Origin: Aquihabitans sp. G128
Lineage (GTDB): Bacteria; Actinomycetota; Acidimicrobiia; Acidimicrobiales; Iamiaceae
Reading direction: 5' to 3'
Assembly (NCBI RefSeq): GCF_019048865.1
Contig: NZ_CP077604.1
Location: 2,418,001-2,482,000, forward strand
Length of the DNA: 64,000 nucleotides
Below the pieces are notes generated by a model that was not told where the DNA came from, did not search any database, and worked only from the letters and a program-made list of their open reading frames with translations. A program made the position numbers and the translations under genes. Below, one piece after another: positions 27,425 to 34,709 of this stretch; position 1 is the first letter of the stretch, and every line of letters starts with the position of its first letter.

Positions 27425-27479
27425 CCCAGACAGGGGCGCCGGGGCTCCCGCAGATCACCCGAAGGCGATCAGGCCGGAG

Positions 27480-28157
27480 TCAGCCGGCAGGCGAGAGGTT
27501 GCACGTCGCGTCGATGGCCTGGAGCTTCGCTATCAGATCGCTCGACATCTCGTCCTTGGTGAGCGCCGAAGCGAGGTACTGCCGGGTGGACGCCTCGTCC
27601 AGCTCGCCCTCCAGGCAGGCCTGCTGGGTGGCGTCGAGGTCCTCGCTGAGCACGTCGGCGAACTGGCCGTAGATGTCGACGTCGCAGTCGACGAAGGCGT
27701 CGATCATGGCCAGGCCCTGCTCGTCGTCGAGCTTCAGGTCCGGGAAGCTGAAGTCCGGGTCCTCGAGGTCCTTCGGCGACGCGCCGAACGACGTGAGCGC
27801 GTCGACCCCGATGGTCTCGATCCACTTCGGCGCCACGCAGGCGGCCTCGTCGTCGGTGACCTGGAGCTCGTCGGAGGCGGCGTCGCCCGACGCCAGGCCC
27901 TTGGCCAGCGAGGCCGCGTAGCTCGCCGCGTCGCCGCTCTCCCCCGACCCGCCGGAGGTGGTGGTCGTCTCGTCGTCGCCCGACGCCGTGGTGGTGGTGC
28001 CGTCGTCGTCGGACCCGGCGGTGGTGGTGGTCGCCTGCTCGCCGGCGGGCGCCTTGGTGGTGGTGCTCGATGCCCCGTCGCTGCCGCCGCTGCCGGAGCA
28101 GGCCGCCAGGGAGGCCACGAGGAGCAGGGCGCCGACGGTCGCGGAGAGCTTGCGCAT
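27480..28157 (-). CDS. Acidic lipoprotein in the EfeU operon
   Basis: A 225-residue lipoprotein. The signal peptide ends SLAACS with lipid-acceptor Cys at residue 20, followed by a long Thr/Gly/Asp linker to about 85 and a helical acidic domain with four Cys (ACVAPKW, DCDVD, ACLEGEL, TCNLSP), probably forming two disulfides. I do not recognise a family, though small actinobacterial lipoproteins with similar Cys spacing are common. It begins 21 bases after the efeU stop on the same strand, so it may be co-transcribed with and assist iron uptake. Confidence 0.75.
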   Translation of the reverse strand: MRKLSATVGALLLVASLAACSGSGGSDGASSTTTKAPAGEQATTTTAGSDDDGTTTTASGDDETTTTSGGSGESGDAASYAASLAKGLASGDAASDELQVTDDEAACVAPKWIETIGVDALTSFGASPKDLEDPDFSFPDLKLDDEQGLAMIDAFVDCDVDIYGQFADVLSEDLDATQQACLEGELDEASTRQYLASALTKDEMSSDLIAKLQAIDATCNLSPAG

Positions 28158-28178
28158 GGCGGCGACGCTAGTGGTCGC

Positions 28179-29030
28179 TCACACCGAGGCCGGGGTGCCG
28201 TCGGCGCTCACCGACGGCGTGGCGGCGGGCGCCGGCGCCGACTTCTTCTCGTAGAAGAAGAAGACCAGGGCCGGCACGAGGTAGCCCCAGTAGCCCACGA
28301 ACTGCAGGACCGAGGGCGCCGGGTCCCAGCCGAAGATGCCGGCCAGGAACTTGCCGACCTCGCTGCTGCTGGTGAGCCAGTGCACGCCCTTGACGTTGTA
28401 GACGACGTCGACGGTGTTGCCCTGCACGAACGCCACCGCCTTCGATACCAAGCCGGCGGCGAACACGATGATCAGCGAGCCCGTGACCTGGAAGAAGCGG
28501 CGCATGTTGAACTTGTGGGCGCCCTGATAGATCACGACGCCGAGGGCGGTGGCGACCGCCAAGCCCACCAGGGTGCCGACGACCACGCTGCGCCCGTTGT
28601 CCTCGGCGGTGGCCGAGATGAGGAACAGGGCGGTCTCGAGGCCCTCGCGCACCACGGCCAGGAAGGCCACCATGGCCAGCCCCAGCGCCGAGCTCTCGGC
28701 GATGGCCGAGCCGGCCTTGCCCTCCAGCTCCTTCTTGAGGTGCCGGGAGTTCTTCCGCATCCAGAAGATCATCCAGGTCAGCAGCGCGGCCGCGGCGACG
28801 CAGATGATGGCGAAGGTGTTGGTGCGGGCCTTGCCGGTGAGCCCGTCGAGCGTGAGGTGGAGGATGATCCCGGCGGCGGTGGCGACTGCGAGGGCGGCCA
28901 GGGTGCCGCCCCAGACGGCCCGGGCCATCTCCGGCTTGGAGCTGCGCTTCACGAAGGCGAGCACGATGGCCACGATCAACGCCGCCTCGAACCCTTCTCG
29001 GAGGGCGATCAGGAAGCTGGCGCTACTCAT
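28179..29030 (-). CDS. efeU: EfeU/Ftr1-family iron permease
   Basis: A 283-residue seven-helix permease importing iron at the cytoplasmic membrane. The two iron-binding REGxE motifs are REGFE at 11-15 and REGLE at 128-132, as in Ftr1 and EfeU. The C-terminal tail after the last helix is Ala/Pro-rich. It lies between a cupredoxin lipoprotein (65 bases upstream) and an acidic lipoprotein, all on one strand. A DtxR-like box starts six bases upstream of the ATG. EfeO and EfeB are encoded 13 kb away. Confidence 0.93.
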   Translation of the reverse strand: MSSASFLIALREGFEAALIVAIVLAFVKRSSKPEMARAVWGGTLAALAVATAAGIILHLTLDGLTGKARTNTFAIICVAAAALLTWMIFWMRKNSRHLKKELEGKAGSAIAESSALGLAMVAFLAVVREGLETALFLISATAEDNGRSVVVGTLVGLAVATALGVVIYQGAHKFNMRRFFQVTGSLIIVFAAGLVSKAVAFVQGNTVDVVYNVKGVHWLTSSSEVGKFLAGIFGWDPAPSVLQFVGYWGYLVPALVFFFYEKKSAPAPAATPSVSADGTPASV

Positions 29031-29035
29031 GGATG

Positions 29036-29049
29036 TAAGGCTTACCGAA
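29036..29049. promoter_or_regulatory. DtxR-like box before efeU
   Basis: TAAGGCTTACCGAA contains the perfect palindrome GTAAGGCTTAC (29035-29045) and matches 10 of 14 positions of TTAGGCATGCCTAA, the perfect palindrome at 31841. It directly abuts the efeU start, so binding would block transcription or a very short leader. Confidence 0.5.
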
Positions 29050-29095
29050 CACCCGCTCCCACCGCAACCCACCCCCGGGGGTTCCCGGCCCCTGA

Positions 29096-29533
29096 TCAGC
29101 CCCTCGGGGCCTCGGCCACCACCAGGCGACCCTCCATCGTGGCGTGCGGGTCGCAGGCGAAGGTGTAGCTGCCGGGCTCGGTCAGCTCGACGGTGAGCTG
29201 CTGGGTGGTGACGCCCTGGACCAGGTCGGTCGACGCGTTCACGCCGTGGCCGGTCACGTGGAAGTCGTGCGACACCCCGCCGTCGCGGTTCTCGAAGGTC
29301 ACCACCAGCGTCCCGGGCTGGACCTCGAGGCAGGTCACGTCGAACGCCAGGTTCTTCCCCACCACCGTGACCTCGGTCGTGCCGTCGTCGCCCGGCGCCA
29401 CCGTCGTGCAGTCGGCGGGGGCGCCGGCATCGCTGCCGCCGTCGCCGCAGGCCACCAGGGCCCAGGGGCCGGCCGCCAGGGCGAGGGCCAGGAGGAGGGC
29501 GGGGACGCCGCGGCGGGGCGATCGGCTGGTCAC
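29096..29533 (-). CDS. Cupredoxin-domain lipoprotein
   Basis: A 145-residue lipoprotein; the signal peptide ends in LVACG at about residue 29. The remainder is a cupredoxin fold with candidate type-1 copper ligands: His in GGVSHDFHVTG, then Cys, His and Met in YTFACDPHATMEG. It lies directly upstream of efeU. In E. coli EfeO, a cupredoxin domain is fused to the M75 domain; here EfeO lacks it, so this protein may supply the missing copper or iron-oxidising function. The start is probably ATG at 29533. Confidence 0.83.
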   Translation of the reverse strand: MTSRSPRRGVPALLLALALAAGPWALVACGDGGSDAGAPADCTTVAPGDDGTTEVTVVGKNLAFDVTCLEVQPGTLVVTFENRDGGVSHDFHVTGHGVNASTDLVQGVTTQQLTVELTEPGSYTFACDPHATMEGRLVVAEAPRG

Positions 29534-29601
29534 GGCCGCGACGGTACCGACGGGCCGACGTTCGCCCCCCCATCAGGGTTCCGGCCCCGTAGACTCACGT
29601 C

Positions 29602-30273
29602 GTGGCCGACACCAGAGCACGCGAGTACCACCCTGCCTTCGAGGAGTACTGCGAGGCGATCTTCGAGCTCCACGAGGACGACGTCGACGTCATCCAGGCC
29701 CGCATCGCCGAGCGCCTGGGCGTGTCCCGCCCGGCCGTGTCGGAGATGATCCGCCGCATGGAGCACGAGGGCCTGGTCGAGATCGACCGCGCCGTGCGCC
29801 TCACCGTCGCCGGCACCCGCCTGGCCGAGCAGGTCGTGCGCCGCCACCGCCTGGCTGAGCGCCTCCTCACCGACATCCTGGGGCTCTCGTGGGCCGAGGC
29901 CCACCAGGAGGCCGGCAAGTGGGAGCATGTCATCTCCGACAACGTCGAGACGGCCATCATCCGCCTGCTCGAGGACCCCACCACCTGCCCCCACGGCAAC
30001 CCCATCCCCGGCTCCGCCTACCAGGCCCCCGACACCGTCGCCCTGTCGGACCTCGGCGTCGGTGCCGGCTTCACGGTCATGCGGATCCCCGAGGAGCTGG
30101 AGTTCACCCCCGGCCTGCTCGAGTTCCTCGAGGACGCGGCCATCCAGCCCGGCCACGAGGGCACCGTCACCGCCTCGTCGCCCGACGGCACCACCACGGT
30201 GGAGATCGACGGGCGCCACATCGGCGTCGGCTCCTTCGCCAGCTCCCGCATCCTGGTCTCCGCCCCGGCCTGA
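29602..30273 (+). CDS. DtxR/IdeR/MntR-family metal-dependent repressor
   Basis: A 223-residue three-domain regulator. The N-terminal winged helix (about 1-65, VIQARIAERLGVSRPAVSEMIRRMEHEGLVEID) binds DNA. The dimerisation and metal-sensing domain (about 66-140) includes RRHRLAERLLTDILG, the HE-rich WEHVISDNVE and TCPHGNPIPG. A C-terminal FeoA/SH3-like domain follows. Length fits IdeR-type proteins. The gene diverges from the cupredoxin-efeU unit, so it probably represses iron uptake when Fe(II) or Mn(II) is plentiful. The start is GTG. Confidence 0.92.
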   Translation: MADTRAREYHPAFEEYCEAIFELHEDDVDVIQARIAERLGVSRPAVSEMIRRMEHEGLVEIDRAVRLTVAGTRLAEQVVRRHRLAERLLTDILGLSWAEAHQEAGKWEHVISDNVETAIIRLLEDPTTCPHGNPIPGSAYQAPDTVALSDLGVGAGFTVMRIPEELEFTPGLLEFLEDAAIQPGHEGTVTASSPDGTTTVEIDGRHIGVGSFASSRILVSAPA

Positions 30274-30304
30274 CCCCGGGCGACGCCGGCCCGCTGCGGG
30301 TCGG

Positions 30305-31753
30305 TCAGCTCGGCTCCGCCGCGCCCGCCCGGCGCCACGACCACGCGGCCAGGGCGGCGAGGGCCGCCATCCAGCCCACCAGGCGCACGTCGTCGACCGC
30401 GGCGAGGACCCGCCCGTCGGGCAGCAACAGCCGCCACGCCTTCGAGAGCGGGTTCGTGGTGCTGGCGAAGTCGATGATGATCGTGCTGGTGCCGCGGGCC
30501 ACCTCCACCTGGAGCCACAGCCACGCCAGCAGGCCGAAGCCGCTGGCGGCCAGGAACCAGGGGCGCACCCGCTCCCACCGCAGCACGGTGCCGAACCACC
30601 ACGCCACGCTCAGCACGATCAGCGGCACGACCACCACCACCTGGCGGCCCGGCCACCACCACCCGTGCATGGTCAGGGCCACGAAGGTGGCGTTCAGCCA
30701 GCCGGCGCCGAGCGGGAGGCCCAGCGCCAGCCAGCCCTTCGGTCGGCGCCGCACCAGCGCGGCGGCCGCCGGCACCGCCGCCAGGAACGCCGGGGCCCAG
30801 GCGAGCAGGCCGAAGTCGTGGTCGGTGAGCAGGTTGACCAGGCGCTGGGAGCGGCTGGCGTAGTCCGGCGACTCGCCCATCACGGTGAGCTCGCCGCCGC
30901 CGAAGTGGTTGCCGGCGGCGTACACGGTCCAGCCGCCGTAGACCGCCTGGTGGAAGGCGCCGAAGGCGACGGCGGCCAGGCCCAGCCCGACCACGGCGCC
31001 CACCAACAGCCCTCGGCGCGCCCGGGCCTGGGCGAGGGCGAAGAGGCCGACGAGGGCGAGGGCCAGCGCCACCGGCGCGTACTTGACGGCCAGCCAGGGC
31101 AGGGCCGCCACCGCCACCACCCACGTGGCCGTGCACCGCCGGTCGGCCGGTCCCATGAGCGCCGCCACCGCGGCGGTCACGGCCAGCGCCGCGGGCAGCT
31201 CGGGGTAGATCTGGGTGCCGTAGGCGGCGAGCGGAGGCACCACGCCGAAGCCGGCCACCACCACGCCGGCCACGCCGAGCGGCACCCCGAAGCGCACCGT
31301 CGCCGTCCACACCAGCAGGGCGGCGAGGGCGGCCGCCATGGCCACCATGGCCAGCTTCGCCCCGAACCAGCCGCCGAGCCCGAACGGCACGGCGAGGATG
31401 GCGGGCAGTAGCGGATCGTGCGGGCTGAGGCGCTGGCCACCGGGCAGCGGCGCGGTCTGCTGCGGCAGGGTGGCGCGGTGGTAGGCGCGGTAGCTGTGGT
31501 CGCGCAGGTCCGGGCCGATGTCGAGGTCCTGGCGGTGGAAGAGGCTGCCGGCGGTCATGAGGTAGTACGGCTCGTCCGCGGTGACCTGCGCCCCCACCGC
31601 CGCAGTGCTGCCGATGCCGGCCAGCGCCGCCAGGCCCACCACCAGGGCCACCAGGGCCATCGTCCGCCGCAGGGCCCGCACCTCGACCGACGGCTGCGAC
31701 CGCTCGTCGCCGTCCTCGGCGACGGGAGTGAGGGCGGTCGTCGGGTCGGGCAC
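30305..31753 (-). CDS. GT-C-fold membrane glycosyltransferase-like protein
   Basis: A 482-residue integral membrane protein with about ten hydrophobic segments. The first extracytoplasmic loop carries VTADEPYYLMTAGSLF, a DE-containing motif where GT-C enzymes of the PMT/ArnT type keep catalytic acidic residues. LPWLAVKYAPVAL and HGWWWPGRQVVVVVPL also fit this class. Such enzymes move sugars from polyprenyl-phosphate donors outside the membrane. The divergent neighbour is a dolichol-phosphate-mannose-synthase-like enzyme that could make such a donor. Family assignment is moderate. Confidence 0.7.
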   Translation of the reverse strand: MPDPTTALTPVAEDGDERSQPSVEVRALRRTMALVALVVGLAALAGIGSTAAVGAQVTADEPYYLMTAGSLFHRQDLDIGPDLRDHSYRAYHRATLPQQTAPLPGGQRLSPHDPLLPAILAVPFGLGGWFGAKLAMVAMAAALAALLVWTATVRFGVPLGVAGVVVAGFGVVPPLAAYGTQIYPELPAALAVTAAVAALMGPADRRCTATWVVAVAALPWLAVKYAPVALALALVGLFALAQARARRGLLVGAVVGLGLAAVAFGAFHQAVYGGWTVYAAGNHFGGGELTVMGESPDYASRSQRLVNLLTDHDFGLLAWAPAFLAAVPAAAALVRRRPKGWLALGLPLGAGWLNATFVALTMHGWWWPGRQVVVVVPLIVLSVAWWFGTVLRWERVRPWFLAASGFGLLAWLWLQVEVARGTSTIIIDFASTTNPLSKAWRLLLPDGRVLAAVDDVRLVGWMAALAALAAWSWRRAGAAEPS

Positions 31754-31840
31754 GCCGCGACGCTACCGACCGGCCGCTGCGGTCACGGGTCGACCACCGC
31801 CGCGCCGGCGTCGTCCGGTCGGCGCGTTCGACGCTGGTGC

Positions 31841-31854
31841 TTAGGCATGCCTAA
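31841..31854. promoter_or_regulatory. Perfect DtxR-like palindrome before GT2 gene
   Basis: TTAGGCATGCCTAA is a perfect 14-base palindrome that fits iron or manganese boxes of DtxR-family repressors. It lies nine bases before the GT2 start and 87 bases from the start of the divergent GT-C gene. Confidence 0.6.
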
Positions 31855-31863
31855 CGTGCGCCC

Positions 31864-32649
31864 GTGCCCGCGCCCGTCCTGCTCTTCCTCCCGGCCCACG
31901 ACGAGGCCGAAGCGGTGGGCGACGTGGTGGCCCGGGTGCCGGCCGAGGTCTGCGGCCACCCCGTGCGCTGCCTGGTGATCGACGACGGCTCGTCCGACGG
32001 CACCGGTTCGGTGGCCGCGGCGGCGGGCGCCGAGGTGCTCCGCTTCGACCAGAACCGGGGCCTGGGCGCCGGGGTGCGCGCCGGGCTGGCCGCCGGCCAC
32101 GCCATGGGCGCGGCCGCCGTGGCGTTCTGCGACGCCGACGGCGAGTACGCCCCCGAGGAGCTCGAGCGCCTGGTGGCGCCGATCCTCTCGGGCGAGGCCG
32201 ACTACGTCGTGGGCTCGCGCTTCGCCGAGGGCCGGCCCCGCCACATGCGCCTCCACCGCATGGTGGGCAACCGCACGCTGACCCTGTGGGTCCGCCGCCT
32301 GACCCGCCTGCCCGTCACCGACGGCCAGAGCGGTTACCGCGCCTTCTCGCCCGCCGCCACCGCCGCCGCCGAGGTCATCCACGACTTCAACTACGCCCAG
32401 GTCCTCACCCTCGACCTGGTGGCCAAGGGCTTCCGCTACGCCGAGGTCCCGATCTCGTACCGGTTCCGCAGCACGGGCACCTCGTTCGTCAAGCTGGGCC
32501 CGTACCTGCGCAAGGTGGTGCCGGCGGTCCGCCGCGAGCTCCGCTCGACCTCCACGGTCACCGCCCACGGCCCGATGCTCGACCTGCGCGACCCCGAGGT
32601 CGGCCTCGACGACCTCGCCGCCCCGGCCCTGCCCACCGCCGTCGACTAG
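31864..32649 (+). CDS. GT2-family polyprenyl-phosphate sugar transferase-like
   Basis: A 261-residue GT-A-fold family 2 glycosyltransferase resembling dolichol-phosphate mannose synthase without the membrane tail. Motifs are PAHDEAEAVGDVV near 10-22, IDDGSSDGT at 39-47 (Asp40, Asp41), the metal-binding DAD at 90-92, VGSRFAEG, and TDGQSGYRAFS. The C-terminal 40 residues are a soluble extension. It probably transfers a sugar from a nucleotide donor to polyprenyl phosphate. The start is GTG, close behind a DtxR-like palindrome. Confidence 0.83.
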   Translation: MPAPVLLFLPAHDEAEAVGDVVARVPAEVCGHPVRCLVIDDGSSDGTGSVAAAAGAEVLRFDQNRGLGAGVRAGLAAGHAMGAAAVAFCDADGEYAPEELERLVAPILSGEADYVVGSRFAEGRPRHMRLHRMVGNRTLTLWVRRLTRLPVTDGQSGYRAFSPAATAAAEVIHDFNYAQVLTLDLVAKGFRYAEVPISYRFRSTGTSFVKLGPYLRKVVPAVRRELRSTSTVTAHGPMLDLRDPEVGLDDLAAPALPTAVD

Positions 32650-32729
32650 CGCACCGTCGGACGCCCGGACGCCCGGACGGGCGGACCGGGTCCAGGCCGG
32701 GCCGGGCCGTCGCCCCGCCGACCTCAATC

Positions 32730-33188
32730 GCGACCAAAGCCGGCACCCGCTGCTCTGGGCGCGGGCGTGGTCCCCCGCCAGCACCGAACGCGACCAGAGC
32801 ACCGCCAAACCGTTCTGGTCGCAACCCCGTCGCCCGCCGACCCCAACCGCGACCAAAGCCGGCGCCCACCACTCCGGTCGCGGACGCAGCTCCACACCAG
32901 CGCCAAGCGCGACCAGAGCACCGCCAAACCGTTCTGGTCGCAACCCCGTCGCCCGCCGACCCCAACCGCGACCAAAGCCGGCGCCCACCACTCCGGTCGC
33001 GGACGCAGCTCCACACCAACGCCAAGCGCGACCAGAACGGGGCCGACACGTTCTGGTCGCCGAACAGGCCTCCGAGCCAGCGGACAACCCCGACCGCGAC
33101 CAAAGCCGGCGCCCACCACTTCGGTCGCGGACGCAGCTCCCCACCAACGCCGAGCGCAACCAGAACGGGGCCGACAGGTTCTGGTCGC
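32730..33188. repeat. Tandem array of palindromic repeats, period about 119 bases
   Basis: About four head-to-tail copies fill most of the 598-base gap between the converging GT2 and amine oxidase genes. Each copy holds two hairpins. Type A is GCGACCAGA to TTCTGGTCGC at 32790-32822, 32909-32941, 33028-33060 (here perfect 12-base arms ending ACG/CGT) and 33156-33188. Type B is CCGCGACC to GGTCGCGG, for example at 32848-32884, 32967-33003 and 33096-33129. The spacing of type A starts is 119, 119 and 128 bases. No coding sequence is evident. A short GGGC-rich run follows at about 33223-33241. Confidence 0.9.
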
Positions 33189-33247
33189 AGAGAAGACCCG
33201 GTTCCGGTCGCGACGCCCGGGCGAGCGGGCGGGCGGGCGGGCCGGCT

Positions 33248-34709
33248 TCAGTCCTCGACGACGTGGGTGCGGAAGTGGTCGCGGCTGACGGACCAGGCCC
33301 GGTGGTCGAAGGTGCCGTCGGGGCCGACGGCGCTCGCCGCGGCGTCGGCCATGGCGAGGGCGTGGTGGGTGTTGTCGGGGACGAAGAGGCCCTGGCGGCC
33401 GAAGCTCACCAGGCGGGGGTGGTCGGCGAGCCACCACTCGAGGGCGGTGAGGTCCCAGGCGAAGCCCGGTCGGTAGACGGGGTACACGCGCGGCAGCCGC
33501 ACGGTGCGCACCGCAGCCGGCCGCACGGGCGGGAGGCCGAGGCGGGCCAGGTCCTCGACGAGGCGGGCGGCCAGGTCGGCGTCCGACGACGTCCAGACCG
33601 CATCGCCGACGGTGGCCGGCACCTCGGCGCACAGCACGGTCACGCCACCGGGGTCGTCGGCCGAGTCGCGGTAGTTCCGGGGCTCCGACAGGCGGGCGGC
33701 GAGCTGGTCCGGGCCGGGCAGGTAGTGGGCGTCGAACGTGGTCCACTGCGGCTGGTCGAGCACCAGGTACACGAGCACGAGGCCACGGTGCTCGAGCCGA
33801 TCGGCGGCCGCCAGCGCCTCGGGTGGCGGAGCCGGGGTGGACCGGCGGGCCAGCTCGGGCAGCGGGGCGGTCGACCACACCAGGTCGGCCTCCTCGGTGC
33901 GCCCGACGCCGTCGCGGCCGGTGCCCCCCGGACACCGGCAGCTCACTGCCGTCGTCGTCGACCCGGGTGAAGCCGAGGCGGGCGGGGTGGGTGCCGTCGC
34001 CGGGGTCGAGCGATCGGACCTCGGTGTCGAGCCGCAGCTCGGCCCCGGCGGCCACCGCGGCCTCGGCGAGCGCCTCGGACAGCTGGCCGAACCCCTTGCG
34101 GGGGTACAGGAAGACCCGACCCTCGGGCCGGCTGCCGCGGACCAGGCGGCGGACGATGTCGGCGGGCGACGAGGCGCTGACCCGGCGACGGGCCAGCTCG
34201 CCGGACAGCTCGGCGGGGTCGACGCCCCAGATCTTGCGGATGTAGGGGCCGTAGAACTCCTCTGCGACCGTGGGCCCGAGGCCGGCCCGCACCACCTCGG
34301 CGAAGGTGTCGGCCCGAGGGTGGCGGAAGGCGCCGGTGGCGGCGTCCCGTGCGGCGCCGAGGGCGAAGCGGCGGGGCGTGTTGCGCAGCAGGTCGCCGGT
34401 GCGCAGCGGGAAGCCCAGCCAGCTCCCGGCCAGGTGGATGCGACCGTCGCGGGGCCGGGTCTGCAGGTCGTCGCCCAGCAGGCCGCGCAGCTTGGCCAGC
34501 AGCTCCGGCGGGGTGGACGGGTGCAGCCGGTGGCTGCCCAGGTCGACCCGCAGGCCGGCGACGTCGAGGCTGGCCGCCATGCCGCCCACCTGCGGCGCCC
34601 GCTCGACGATGGTGACCTGGTGGCCGGCCTCGGCCGCCTGCCAGCCGGCCCACAGCCCGGCGGGGCCGGCCCCGACCACCACGACGCGGGCGCCCCCGCC
34701 CGTGGTCAT
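33248..34709 (-). CDS. FAD-dependent amine oxidase/protoporphyrinogen-oxidase-like flavoprotein (one-base frameshift)
   Basis: About 486 residues once repaired. The dinucleotide-binding motif VVVVGAGPAGLWAG near 9-22 is followed by the second FAD signature GGMAASLDVAGLRVDLGSHRLHPS. The middle resembles FAD flavoproteins acting on polyprenyl or sugar substrates (EEFYGPYIRKIWGVDPAELSGE, FLYPRKGFGQLSEAL). At a run of six G on the coding strand (33926-33931) the frame is lost; deleting one base joins VSG to GTGRDGVGRTEEADLVW and a normal end (FGRQGLFVPDNTHHALAMADAAA). The start overlaps the HelD stop by ATGA. Substrate unknown. Confidence 0.8.

Noticed and set aside
28509..28522. A fourth copy of the AACTTGTGGGC repeat
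   Set aside because: The 14-base match GAACTTGTGGGCGC is inside efeU coding a normal stretch (AHKFN), has no opposite arm, and is likely chance.
32730..33188. CRISPR array
   Set aside because: The units are long (119 bases), palindromic and nearly continuous, with no short unique spacers and no cas genes in the window.
33223..33241. GGGC-repeat as a functional element
   Set aside because: It is a short simple-sequence run in a very GC-rich region and shows no other structure.
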